DNA of 64,000 nucleotides from Wocania_A spongiicola (GCF_023502325.1 NZ_JAMFLZ010000002.1:682001-746000); one strand, 5' to 3'; counted from the stretch's first letter, positions 44,071 through 52,533 are shown. Translations and numbers: made by a program. Notes: generated by a model not told the origin, from the sequence alone.

Positions 44071-44970
44071 TTACAAATCTTTAACTAAGTTTTCAATAGA
44101 ATTAAAAGTACTAACATTATTTGGAAGATTTGTTAAGTCTACAGTAGAAAGTCTGTGCCCCAAAATCATAAAATCTGCATTTCCGTTATTTAAAAGCGTT
44201 TTGCTAAACTTATCTATATAACTAAAAACGTTTTGCTCCTCTGGATATACTGTAAAATACGATATAAATGTAATATCGTCAAAAAAGTCAAGTAAGTCAT
44301 TAAGACTTTCCATTGGCACGCTTTCTCCAAGAAAAATGGTATGATAGCCTTTACTTCTTAATTGGTAATTTATAAACAATAGGCCTATATCATGAATTTC
44401 ATTATCTGGTAAAAAAAGAATAAAAGTTTTCGACTTTGGCTTAGGTTCTAAACTTTGCAATCGTTCAATATTTAAAAGAATTTTTTGCTTTATATGAATT
44501 GATAAAAAATGCTCGTGAGCTGGGGTGATTGTATTAGTTTGCCACAATAGACCAATTTCATTTAGTAAAGGAAGGAAGACTGTATAAAATATTTCACTAA
44601 AGGTTTTATTTTCTAATAAGTTATTGTAGGTGTTATAAAAAAGGACTTGATCAAAATTTAGCATAGCCATTTTCAAAGCATTAATGGCATGATCTTCAAC
44701 TTTTGCTCTTGATGCAATTTCCCTAACTTTAATAGGAATTTCTTCTTCTTTTAAGTTAGCAATTTTTGATACTTTGAGACCATTATTGTTTAAATATGAA
44801 ATATTTAGAAGTTTTTGAAGACTTGTTAAACTGTAATTTCTAATATTGGTTTCTGATCTGTTTGGGCTAAGTAAGTTATAGCGTTTTTCCCAAATTCTTA
44901 TAGTGTGAGCCTTTATTCCAGTAAGGTTTTCCAAATCTTTTATACTGAAATTGACTTGAATATTGTTCAT
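44071..44970 (-). CDS. MerR-type regulator with cobalamin-binding domain (CarH/LitR-like)
   Basis: ATG 44970 (MNNIQVNFSIKDLENLTGIKAHTIRIWEKRY) is preferred to the TTG at 44994 because the MerR helix-turn-helix starts immediately after it. The 299-residue protein has an N-terminal MerR DNA-binding domain, a four-helix B12-capping region with W143 and E153-H154 (W-x9-E-H), and a Rossmann B12-binding domain with EIHDIG, His193 being the expected lower cobalt ligand. In CarH-type photoreceptors adenosylcobalamin holds a tetramer on DNA in the dark and light releases it. The residue after the Trp is Gln144 here, where Thermus CarH has the His that ligates cobalt after photolysis. It is the first gene of the carotenoid operon, which strongly suggests it controls it. 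Confidence 0.88.
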   Translation of the reverse strand: MNNIQVNFSIKDLENLTGIKAHTIRIWEKRYNLLSPNRSETNIRNYSLTSLQKLLNISYLNNNGLKVSKIANLKEEEIPIKVREIASRAKVEDHAINALKMAMLNFDQVLFYNTYNNLLENKTFSEIFYTVFLPLLNEIGLLWQTNTITPAHEHFLSIHIKQKILLNIERLQSLEPKPKSKTFILFLPDNEIHDIGLLFINYQLRSKGYHTIFLGESVPMESLNDLLDFFDDITFISYFTVYPEEQNVFSYIDKFSKTLLNNGNADFMILGHRLSTVDLTNLPNNVSTFNSIENLVKDL

Positions 44971-44979
44971 CGAAAATAA

Positions 44980-44999
44980 GTTTACGTTAAACAAACATA
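44980..44999 (-). promoter_or_regulatory. Promoter -7 / candidate operator in front of merR-crt operon
   Basis: The minus strand reads TATGTTTGTTTAACGTAAAC (44999-44980). TATGTTTG (44999-44992) matches TANNTTTG, and GTTTGTTTAACGTAAAC (44996-44980) contains inverted GTTTA/TAAAC halves overlapping it, so a bound repressor would block the promoter. The ATG follows 9 bases later. The -33 TTG is not evident. Confidence 0.45.
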
Positions 45000-45083
45000 A
45001 GAATAATTATTAATAAATCGTTAAAATATTACCGAAATAAAATAATTTTGTTTTAAAAAATAATGTTTTTTGAGGTAGTAGAG

Positions 45084-45168
45084 TGCGCACGAGAAGATTC
45101 GAACTTCCACATCCTAAACGGATACTGGCCCCTCAAGCCAGCGCGTCTGCCAATTCCGCCACGTGCGC
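45084..45168 (-). tRNA. tRNA-Leu (anticodon GAG)
   Basis: An 85-nt class II tRNA. The acceptor GCGCACG pairs with CGTGCGC, the D-arm has GGCAGAC, and the anticodon stem CTGGC/GCCAG encloses the loop TTGAGGG with anticodon GAG. A long variable arm (ATCCGTTTAGGAT) and T-loop TTCGAAT follow. CCA is not encoded after the discriminator A. It decodes CUC/CUU. Confidence 0.95.
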
Positions 45169-45250
45169 TTTTATTAAAAACTTATAGCTTGCAAATATAT
45201 AATCTTAACAGGTATTTATTGTTAAAAATAGTGCTAATTTTTAATTAGTA

Positions 45251-48200
45251 TTACGTTGTTGAAATATCAGAATTTAAATTATTTCTAGTTGCCTCGATAG
45301 TACTTACAGGAATACTGAGAATAACCTTTGTTCCCATGGGTTTTTCACCCTCAATTAAATCAATTGTTTTCATTGAAAGTTTTAACTCGTTAATGGTATT
45401 GGATATATCAAAACGCTCTTTCATGATTCTTGTGGCCATTGATTTATGGGTGACTACTTGATTTGCTTTTATTCTTGAAGCTTCCAATCTACCAATACCA
45501 TTATCTGTAACAATACCTTTTAGGTAATTGCCCTCTAGCACCATATCTATCGTTAGTTTTTTCTCCCCAGATTTAGGCATAAGCCCATGAATTATGGCAT
45601 TTTCAATAATAGGTTGAAAAAGCATGCAGGGTATTCTAACACTATCTTTATCAATAGTGTCATCAATAGTTATGGAACTTTTAAAGTCATCTCCTATACG
45701 GATGCTTTCAAGAGCTAGATACGATTCAAGATATCTTATTTCATCATCAAGCGAAATGGTATCAGAACTACCCATTTCAAGTGTCATGCGCAATAGTTTC
45801 GAAAACGTATTGATATACTTATTGGCTTCCAATTCACTGTGTAAAAAAACATAGCTTTGAATGCTATTTATGACATTGAATATAAAATGCGGATTCATTT
45901 GGGCCCGCAATGCTTTAGATTCCAGTAAGAATATTTTACTCTGAAAGCTTTCTTCTTTTCTAATCTTCTTTTTAATGCTTTTAATTCTTAATTGCACCAA
46001 TCCAGATATAAGTCCAATTGCAATTAGTACCCACATAGTCTTAGCCCACTGCGTGAGCCACCATGGCGGGTTTATAGTAAAAGGATATTCCATGATAGGA
46101 CTCCAATTACCAGATTGGTTCACCGCTTTTACTTTAAGGGTATGGTCACCGTAAGGGATGTTTCGGTAATCTGCCAAAGGCGTATTAGACAACTCACTCC
46201 ATGCTTCATCCATACCTTCCACTTTATATTGGTATTGTATATTTTGTGGGGCATTCCAGTTTATGGCTGAAAAATGAAATGTAAGGTGATTCATGGTGTG
46301 CGGAACTGATAGAAATTCCGGATAATTATTGAAAGCCCCAACAGGACTGGAATAACTAGCCAACTTATCATGATGTTTTAAATTTGTAGTATAGCTGGTA
46401 TCATTGAGCCGTTTAAAGTCTATAAACTGTTGGTTAATATTTATATCCTTTAGCATAACAGTAGGGATGTTTGCTTCCTTTTCTTCTTCTTGAAGGTTGT
46501 CAAGATCCAATTTTGCTATATTCTTTACATTGGTCCACCATAAAGTGTTTTCATTATTAATGGTGGAAAATTTAATATTTTCAACACTACCCGCAGCAAA
46601 ACCATTTTTTTTTGAAAAACGGTTTACCCTATATTGGTGTTTGTTTTTAGAGTTTGGAGTTAATCGGTATGTTCCTTCTCTTGTACCCAGCCAAATATTT
46701 CCTTGGTGATCACTTGTGCTGTTGTATGCATAATGAAATATCAGACTTTCTACAGCTGTGTAAGAAATTAATTTATCTGGTCCTTCAAAATTACCTTCAG
46801 CATCAAATGTTAACTTAAACATGGTGTTTCTGGGAGTGCTGATTACTAGGTTGTCATCTTTATCAAATATGAGATCTTTTATTTCTATGTCTTGTATTTC
46901 TTCTATAGTATTGAGCCAATGTAGTTGATCATTATCAAGCATTAGTAACCCTTGGTCGCCTCCCATCCAAATTCTGCCCCATTTATCCTTTTTACATGAA
47001 AAAACGCGCATATTCCTATAAACCCCTAGTTTTTCATATAGATTGTATGACCAAAATCTACCATCTTTAATTCTATACAATTGACCAAAAGTATTTGCAA
47101 GGAGCCCATCTTCCCCGTAATCAATCATGTTCTGGAAACCATAAGTATTGATAGAATGATCACTTAGTTCGAAAAATTCTAGCCCGTCTTTATGGTATTT
47201 ATAGATACCTTTTCTCCCCCCAATCCAGAGTTCTCCCTCGCTACCTTTTGTTATACGGCTTATTACATCATCTGCTTCTAAGTGATGAACATTAAATTGA
47301 GTTCCATCATATTTCATGATTTTTTTATGGAAAGCCATCCATAGATTATCCTCATTGTCTTCTGCCATAAAAATTTCAGGGGCTATTGATGTGGGATCAT
47401 AAAAAACATCTTTATCAAAGGGTATAAATTTGAAAGAGTTTAATTTTAGTTTATACAATCCCTTACCGTTACTCATCCATACATGATCGTTAGCACTGGC
47501 GGCAATGGGTTCTACCCATTTTGGGTCTTTAACTGAATCGAACCATATAAAGCTTGAGCCTTGTATGACAAATGCACCTTTTTCAAAAGTATTTCCCCAA
47601 AGTCTGTTTTTAGAATCTACGGTAAGATCTTTTAAGGTTTCATATGACCTATTGGCCAGAATTACTTGCGTCAGCGTATTTGAATCAATATTATACTTGA
47701 ATATTTTAGTGTATTTGGTTATCCAGAGGTTGTTGTTACGATCTAAAACAAGGTCTCGTGTGTAATCACTTGTAGTTTCTTTTATGGGAACTAGATTGGT
47801 AAGTTTGTTTTTATTTAACAAAACGGTGCAGTTCCTTCCAGATCCAAGCCAAATATCGCCCGATTTGGCAATACTAATATTCGTGATCATCTCTGAACAT
47901 AATCCATGAGATGACGTGTATTGCTCAATCTTTTCTTGATTTGAATCATTATTTGATGACATTTTAAGCAAACCATGCTTTAACGTTCCAATCCAAATGT
48001 TTTTTTGTGGATCTGCTTTAATGTCCATGATAACATCATTAAAAAGACCTTGGTTATAATACCTAAACGTATAGCCATCAAAACGTATCATGCCTTCCCT
48101 GGTGCCCATCCATATGGTATCATCTTCATCTATAAATAAGTTTTTAACATACAATGGAATGTTACAGCCTTCTTCTTTTCCGTATTCCCATGCATAAACC

Positions 48201-48841
48201 CCGTCATATTTAATAAGGGTTCCTTTTGGGGTGGTCATCCAAACAGCTCCCTTAGAGTCTTCACAAATAGATCTTACGTAGGTATCTGGCAGTCCTTGTT
48301 CAAATGTTAGGTATTGGAGGTCGTATCTCTTCTCATCTATCATTGTAACAAATGATGTTGTATTCCTAAGCTTAGGTTGTTTGGCTATGACTTCCATGTA
48401 GGTAACTATGGAGTCGGTTATATTCTCTATATCAACATCTTTATATACAACATAGGTATACGGATTTGGAGTGCCATTTTTTCCAATTTCAGTACGAATG
48501 AATTTTGTGGTATCGAGTATGGTAGCATTACTGAATTTTAACGACTCTGGAGTGTGTGGGTCTTTAAAAGTGGATTGAACTTTAAAAGGGATTTGTTTTG
48601 GCGTTAATTTTACATTTTCTACCGAATCTAGATGAAAGGGAATAACGGTAGGTGTTGGTACATCTATAAAGCTGGTAGGTTTTAGAATATTGACTTCTGG
48701 GGTATCTGTGCTATTGATTAAACGGTCATTTTTTTGGTTGCAGCCTGAAATTAGTAGAAGTATAGCTATGGTTGATACATAGAATTTTAAACGACAACGC
48801 ACTTTACTTAGGTACGTTAACTTATTAAGTTTTTGCTTCAT
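45251..48841 (-). CDS. Propeller-containing sensor histidine kinase (LytS-type kinase domain), 1,196 aa
   Basis: The N-terminus MKQKLNKLTYLSKVRCRLKFYVSTIAILLLISGCNQKN looks like a lipoprotein signal (Cys34). It is followed by about 150 unassigned residues. A large periplasmic two-component-regulator propeller comes next (about 170-800; repeats of the form DSKGAVWMTTPKGTLIKYDG, DEDDTIWMGTREGMIRFDG, DPQKNIWIGTLKHGLLKM). Then come a Y_Y_Y domain (YQYKVEGMDEAWSEL ... YGDHTLKVKAVNQSGNWSP) and a membrane span near 930-950. The cytoplasmic His_kinase domain has QMNPHFIFN (His985), the N-box ENAIIHG near 1081 and DNGIGR. The partner would be a LytTR response regulator, but none is adjacent. The signal sensed is unknown. 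It is monocistronic between two tRNA genes. Confidence 0.93.
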   Translation of the reverse strand: MKQKLNKLTYLSKVRCRLKFYVSTIAILLLISGCNQKNDRLINSTDTPEVNILKPTSFIDVPTPTVIPFHLDSVENVKLTPKQIPFKVQSTFKDPHTPESLKFSNATILDTTKFIRTEIGKNGTPNPYTYVVYKDVDIENITDSIVTYMEVIAKQPKLRNTTSFVTMIDEKRYDLQYLTFEQGLPDTYVRSICEDSKGAVWMTTPKGTLIKYDGVYAWEYGKEEGCNIPLYVKNLFIDEDDTIWMGTREGMIRFDGYTFRYYNQGLFNDVIMDIKADPQKNIWIGTLKHGLLKMSSNNDSNQEKIEQYTSSHGLCSEMITNISIAKSGDIWLGSGRNCTVLLNKNKLTNLVPIKETTSDYTRDLVLDRNNNLWITKYTKIFKYNIDSNTLTQVILANRSYETLKDLTVDSKNRLWGNTFEKGAFVIQGSSFIWFDSVKDPKWVEPIAASANDHVWMSNGKGLYKLKLNSFKFIPFDKDVFYDPTSIAPEIFMAEDNEDNLWMAFHKKIMKYDGTQFNVHHLEADDVISRITKGSEGELWIGGRKGIYKYHKDGLEFFELSDHSINTYGFQNMIDYGEDGLLANTFGQLYRIKDGRFWSYNLYEKLGVYRNMRVFSCKKDKWGRIWMGGDQGLLMLDNDQLHWLNTIEEIQDIEIKDLIFDKDDNLVISTPRNTMFKLTFDAEGNFEGPDKLISYTAVESLIFHYAYNSTSDHQGNIWLGTREGTYRLTPNSKNKHQYRVNRFSKKNGFAAGSVENIKFSTINNENTLWWTNVKNIAKLDLDNLQEEEKEANIPTVMLKDININQQFIDFKRLNDTSYTTNLKHHDKLASYSSPVGAFNNYPEFLSVPHTMNHLTFHFSAINWNAPQNIQYQYKVEGMDEAWSELSNTPLADYRNIPYGDHTLKVKAVNQSGNWSPIMEYPFTINPPWWLTQWAKTMWVLIAIGLISGLVQLRIKSIKKKIRKEESFQSKIFLLESKALRAQMNPHFIFNVINSIQSYVFLHSELEANKYINTFSKLLRMTLEMGSSDTISLDDEIRYLESYLALESIRIGDDFKSSITIDDTIDKDSVRIPCMLFQPIIENAIIHGLMPKSGEKKLTIDMVLEGNYLKGIVTDNGIGRLEASRIKANQVVTHKSMATRIMKERFDISNTINELKLSMKTIDLIEGEKPMGTKVILSIPVSTIEATRNNLNSDISTT

Positions 48842-48930
48842 GGAGGACTGATTTCTTAGTAAAAATCTAAATTGGGAGAGTCTTACACTTTACAAAATAA
48901 GAAAAAAAGTGTAGTTTATTTAAAAACAAA

Positions 48931-48964
48931 AAAAAGTCTAACTATTATAGTTAGACTTTTTTTG
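48931..48964 (-). terminator. Hairpin terminator after tRNA-Lys
   Basis: AGTCTAACTA (48935-48944), loop TTA, TAGTTAGACT (48948-48957) form a perfect 10-bp stem with A/T runs on both sides, in place to end the minus-strand tRNA-Lys transcript. Confidence 0.8.
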
Positions 48965-48969
48965 TTTTG

Positions 48970-49042
48970 TGACCGGGCTGGGGCTCGAACCCAGGACCCT
49001 CTCCTTAAAAGGGAGATGCTCTACCAACTGAGCTACCAGGTC
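48970..49042 (-). tRNA. tRNA-Lys (anticodon TTT)
   Basis: A 73-nt tRNA. It has D-arm GCTCAGTTGGTAGAGC, anticodon stem TCTCC/GGAGA with loop CTTTTAA and anticodon TTT, and T-arm CTGGG-TTCGAGC-CCCAG. The acceptor arms GACCTGG and CCCGGTC pair except for a T-C opposition at position 5:68. CCA is not encoded. Confidence 0.94.
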
Positions 49043-49188
49043 ATTATTTCAATACTGCAAACAGTATTACTGTTAGCGGGTGCAAATATAAAATGTTTAA
49101 TTAATAAAACAATACTTTTTTTAAAGAAATTTTTGTTTTTTTGCATGACTTAATCGTATGTTTTTAATAATCAATTTATAGCGTAAAA

Positions 49189-49710
49189 ATGATCATAGTT
49201 TTAATTGGATATATGGCTTCTGGAAAGACATCTTTAGGGAAGAAATTAGCTGAAAAATTAAATTATAGTTTTATTGATTTAGATGATTTTATTGAAGATA
49301 AAGAAAACCTATCAGTAAGCGATGTGTTTAAAATTAAAGGTGAAATTTATTTTAGAAAGCAAGAATTTCACTATTTAAAACAATTATTACAAGCTAAAAA
49401 CAACATAATATTATCTGTAGGAGGAGGCACTCCTTGTTACAGTGGTAATATGGATGTTATTTTAAATGCTGAAAATGTTAAGAGTATATATTTAAAAGCT
49501 TCTTTATCAACTTTAGTGAATAAGCTGATGAAAAAGAAAGCAAAACGCCCTTTAATTGCTCATATTGAAACTAAAGAGGAAATGACTGAGTTTATTGGTA
49601 AGCATTTATTTGAGCGCGTACAGTTTTATAATCAAGCTGAAACTCATGTAACAATAGATAATAAAACAAAAGATGATGTTATTGAAGACATCATTTTGGA
49701 GCTATTCTAA
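49189..49710 (+). CDS. aroK: Shikimate kinase
   Basis: Phosphorylates shikimate in aromatic amino acid synthesis. The 173-residue P-loop kinase shows GYMASGKT (7-14), FIDLDDFIEDKENLSVSDVFKIKGEIYFRKQE with the substrate-binding Asp and Arg, SVGGGTPCYSGN and the lid KRPLIAHI. All key residues are present. The 3' end overlaps the convergent phosphoribosyltransferase gene by 9 bases. Confidence 0.96.
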   Translation: MIIVLIGYMASGKTSLGKKLAEKLNYSFIDLDDFIEDKENLSVSDVFKIKGEIYFRKQEFHYLKQLLQAKNNIILSVGGGTPCYSGNMDVILNAENVKSIYLKASLSTLVNKLMKKKAKRPLIAHIETKEEMTEFIGKHLFERVQFYNQAETHVTIDNKTKDDVIEDIILELF

Positions 49711-50205
49711 AACCGCTTCAAAATTTCCCCCTTCTAAAACTACATTAACATGTTCATGTAAAGAGGTTGATAAAGAAATACCTTTAAAATCTGCTTTGAC
49801 AGGATATTTTTTATGATTTCTATTAACTAATACGGCCGTTTTAAACTGTTTTAAGGGAACGTTTAAAAAATGTTTTACTCCATAGATTAAGGTAGTACCA
49901 GAATTTAAAACATCATCTATTAAAACCAAAGATTTGTTTTTGTAATCATTTTGATTAATTGATGTTTTAATTTCTGAAGACGGATTTTTTTTGTCTATAC
50001 TAACTTTACAAAGTACAGGATTAATATCAGATATTTTACTAAGTGCAGTTTTTAATTTTTTTGCAAGGATATAACCATTACTGTCAATTCCTGCTAAAAT
50101 AACTTCAGTCTCATATACATTACTTTCATAAATCTGAAATGCAATACGTCTAATTTTATGATTGATTTCTGTATGATTTAAAATAACATTATTAGTGGCT
50201 GTCAT
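49702..50205 (-). CDS. Type I phosphoribosyltransferase (PyrR/HPRT-like)
   Basis: A 167-residue PRTase-fold protein with the PRPP-binding loop VLIDDVLNSGTT (94-105) and an N-terminal ILAGIDSNGYILAKKL resembling the PyrR/uracil-hypoxanthine PRTase pattern. It may salvage a nucleobase or act as a PyrR-like regulator. There is no pyrimidine operon or attenuator beside it, so the base specificity is open. It follows the S4-domain gene by 27 bases on the minus strand. Confidence 0.85.
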   Translation of the reverse strand: MTATNNVILNHTEINHKIRRIAFQIYESNVYETEVILAGIDSNGYILAKKLKTALSKISDINPVLCKVSIDKKNPSSEIKTSINQNDYKNKSLVLIDDVLNSGTTLIYGVKHFLNVPLKQFKTAVLVNRNHKKYPVKADFKGISLSTSLHEHVNVVLEGGNFEAVLE

Positions 50206-50232
50206 ATTGGGTTGTTAGTTAAAGTTTTAAAA

Positions 50233-50604
50233 TTACTCATTTTTATCAGTAAAATCATCAATATCTCTTCTATCTTTTTTTGTAGGTCTTCCAACACCTT
50301 TTTTTCTGTAATAATCTTTTGCATATTTTAAAAGCTCTTGAGTTTCAAACTGTTCTTTTGGTGTTATATCCGTTCTATAAAGATCAACTAATTTTGCTCC
50401 AAGCCTACTTTTTGGAATATCATTAACCTTTAGCTTATAATTAATTTGATTTTTCCTTAATTCAATAATATCTTGTGCAAATACTACTCTGCTAGGCTTA
50501 ACAACATCATTATTTACTTTAACTTGACCTTTTTTACAAGCAGTAGTAGCTATCGATCGGGTTTTATAATACCTAATACACCATAAATACTTGTCTATAC
50601 GCAT
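50233..50604 (-). CDS. S4-domain RNA-binding protein (Hsp15/HslR-like)
   Basis: A 123-residue protein starting MRIDKYLWCIRYYKTRSIATTACKKGQVKVNNDVVKPSRVV, the S4 RNA-binding fold. The linker and basic C-terminus YYRKKGVGRPTKKDRRDIDDF are the Hsp15/HslR pattern. Hsp15 binds stalled 50S subunits carrying nascent tRNA and helps recycling. It is likely cotranscribed with the PRTase. Confidence 0.92.
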   Translation of the reverse strand: MRIDKYLWCIRYYKTRSIATTACKKGQVKVNNDVVKPSRVVFAQDIIELRKNQINYKLKVNDIPKSRLGAKLVDLYRTDITPKEQFETQELLKYAKDYYRKKGVGRPTKKDRRDIDDFTDKNE

Positions 50605-50685
50605 ACAATTATTCTAAAAACTACGTTAATGTTCTTGTGCAAAACTATATTAAAATTGTATCTTGCGCCTCAAAAATAATCAATA

Positions 50686-51732
50686 ATGAGAAAAGGAAAA
50701 ATAGCTTTATCTATTTTATGTTTAGTAGTTGGGTTTTTATCATGTAATAAAGATGACGGAGGAGATAATATCACCCAAATTGAATTAGAAGATAGAACAG
50801 AGCAACAAGCTAAAGATAAAGATTCTTTAGTTAAATATTTAAACGGACATTATTATAATGCTAGTGTATTTGTAAATAATCCTGATCCTAGCATTAAAGA
50901 TTTGATAATTAGTGAACTTCCTTCAGATGGTGTTGTGCCTGATCCAGACAATAATAAATTGTTAATGGATGCTGTTGATTTAAAAATAGTAGTTTTTTCT
51001 GAAACAAATTATGAATTTTATGTGTTAGATTTAAATCCACTTGCAGGAGGAGATTCTCCTAAGTTTTCAGATCAAATTCGTGTGAGTTATGAAGGTTTTA
51101 CACTAGATAATGAGGTATTTGATAGTGCTGTGACACCTGTAGATTTTGATTTAGTATCACTGGTTCCTGGTTGGAGAAAAGTAATGCCTTTTTTTAATGG
51201 AGCAGAATCGTTTACTAGCGAAAACGATGGAACTGTTAACTATATGAATCATGGAGTAGGAGTGATGTTTTTGCCTTCTGGGTTAGCTTATTTTAATAAT
51301 GCAACAGGAGGAATCCCTTCATATGCATCAATTGCTTTTAAGTTTGATTTATTTCAAATAGACCTGGCTGATCATGATAATGATGGAGTCCCATCATATA
51401 TGGAAGATTTAACTGGAGATGGTGAGTTTACTTTTAATGTTGATGATGCTGTAGCAGATGATGATACTGATGGTGATAATATCCCTGATTATGTTGATTT
51501 AGATGATGATGGAGATGGTGTACCAACACTTGACGAACTAGAACCTAATACATATACTGTTAATACAAATCTGGGAGAACAAGAGCCAGTACTTGGAGCT
51601 AAAGAATTTGAAATTGATAGATCGGAAAACGGTGGAATTATTACTATAAAAACAGTTACAATTAAAGATTCTAATAACGATGGTGTTGATGATTACCTTG
51701 ATGAAAATATTAAAATAAATTATAACGAATAG
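50686..51732 (+). CDS. FKBP-type prolyl isomerase-like lipoprotein with acidic Ca-binding-like repeats
   Basis: The lipoprotein signal (MRKGKIALSILCLVVGFLSC, Cys20) is followed by NKDDGGD, a surface-export-like acidic stretch. An FKBP-like domain spans about 115-235: DQIRVSYEGFTLDNEVFDSA, PVDFDLVSLVPGWRKVMPFFNGAE, VMFLPSGLAYFN, IPSYASIAFKFDLFQI. This keeps the FD, GW, iPs-LAY and F-F positions of FKBPs. After it come thrombospondin-type-3-like calcium motifs (DHDNDGVPSYME, DDDTDGDNIPDYVDLDDDGDGVPTLDE, DSNNDGVDDYLDE). It is probably an outer-membrane folding factor; isomerase activity is inferred. Confidence 0.85.
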   Translation: MRKGKIALSILCLVVGFLSCNKDDGGDNITQIELEDRTEQQAKDKDSLVKYLNGHYYNASVFVNNPDPSIKDLIISELPSDGVVPDPDNNKLLMDAVDLKIVVFSETNYEFYVLDLNPLAGGDSPKFSDQIRVSYEGFTLDNEVFDSAVTPVDFDLVSLVPGWRKVMPFFNGAESFTSENDGTVNYMNHGVGVMFLPSGLAYFNNATGGIPSYASIAFKFDLFQIDLADHDNDGVPSYMEDLTGDGEFTFNVDDAVADDDTDGDNIPDYVDLDDDGDGVPTLDELEPNTYTVNTNLGEQEPVLGAKEFEIDRSENGGIITIKTVTIKDSNNDGVDDYLDENIKINYNE

Positions 51733-51746
51733 AAATAACTTTATTT

Positions 51747-51785
51747 AAAACAAAAAACCTCGCAATTTGCGAGGTTTTTTGTTTT
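51747..51785. terminator. Bidirectional terminator between convergent genes
   Basis: AAAACAAAAAACCTCGCA pairs with TGCGAGGTTTTTTGTTTT around a very small loop near 51766. T-runs on both strands serve the FKBP-like lipoprotein gene and the convergent beta-barrel gene. Confidence 0.85.
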
Positions 51786-51805
51786 AAAAGCAAAGCTTCA
51801 ATTTT

Positions 51806-52393
51806 TTACAGAATAAGTGATAAACTTAAAATTAACTGATCTGGACGCGTATCTAATCTACTTGTACCAACATTGTTGTTCTCCAAAAATTTAGCTTCAT
51901 TGTTGCTAAAACCTCTTTCGTATCTTACATCTATGCCTAGTTTGTTTAAGTTAAGTCCTATACCAAAGTTAAGCCCTACAGATAAATCATTATCTATATC
52001 GTTAATAGAAACACCATCAAATTCAGAGTCGATAATATACTGGAATGATGGTCCACCAAAAACACTAATAGGTCCTAAAACTTTTAAACCAACTAGTAAT
52101 GGCGCATCTACTTTTTGCATTTTAAAACTATCACTAGTATAATCACTTTTTGTACTTGTGTAAACTAACTCTGGTTTAAAATAAACCTGTTTTCCAAATT
52201 TACCAAAAACACCAAAATGATAACCAATGTTTCTATCAGGATTTTCGGCATTGTTGCTTACAGATTCAAAATAATTGCCATTGGCATTATAGTTTAAACC
52301 TGCTTTAAAACCAAAGCCACTTGCTGATTGGGCATAAGTGGCTGTAGATATTGATACTAAAAATAATAAGGTAATAAAAAATGAATTTTTCAT
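51806..52393 (-). CDS. Outer-membrane beta-barrel protein (porin-like, PorT family)
   Basis: A 195-residue protein with signal peptide MKNSFFITLLFLVSISTATYAQ and an opening GFGFKAGLNYNANG that is typical of small eight-stranded barrels annotated as porin family/PorT-like. Alternating strands follow (GYHFGVFGKFGKQVYFKPELVYT, LLVGLKVLGPISVFGGPSFQYI, LSVGLNFGIGLNLNKLGIDVRYERGF), and the C-terminal strand is PDQLILSLSLIL. Its exact role is unknown, as for most of this family. It is monocistronic with terminators on both sides. Confidence 0.87.
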   Translation of the reverse strand: MKNSFFITLLFLVSISTATYAQSASGFGFKAGLNYNANGNYFESVSNNAENPDRNIGYHFGVFGKFGKQVYFKPELVYTSTKSDYTSDSFKMQKVDAPLLVGLKVLGPISVFGGPSFQYIIDSEFDGVSINDIDNDLSVGLNFGIGLNLNKLGIDVRYERGFSNNEAKFLENNNVGTSRLDTRPDQLILSLSLIL

Positions 52394-52480
52394 AATTGTT
52401 CGTTTTTTGTGATTTGGATGTATAATATCAAAAACGTTGCCAAACGTTAATTATTTCTTAACTAAAAAATTATTTAAAAT

Positions 52481-52517
52481 AAAAAAGGTCCTTTTATTTT
52501 AATAAAAGGACCTTTTT
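52481..52517. terminator. Strong terminator after the transketolase operon
   Basis: AAAAAAGGTCCTTTTATT (52481-52498), loop TT, then the reverse complement through 52517 form an 18-bp uninterrupted stem ending in T-runs on either strand. It closes the minus-strand transketolase genes. Confidence 0.9.
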
Positions 52518-52533
52518 TATATTAATGTATCGA

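Noticed and set aside
45063..45248. Plus-strand open frame of 61 codons
   Set aside because: It is the antisense of tRNA-Leu with short flanks and has no start signal or family look.
48872..49153. Plus-strand open frame of 93 codons
   Set aside because: It reads through the complement of tRNA-Lys and the adjacent terminator; the translated tRNA stretch is a familiar false protein.
49702..50205. PyrR attenuation regulator with a nearby RNA switch
   Set aside because: There is no pyr gene or attenuator-like leader beside the gene, so only a general phosphoribosyltransferase call is justified.
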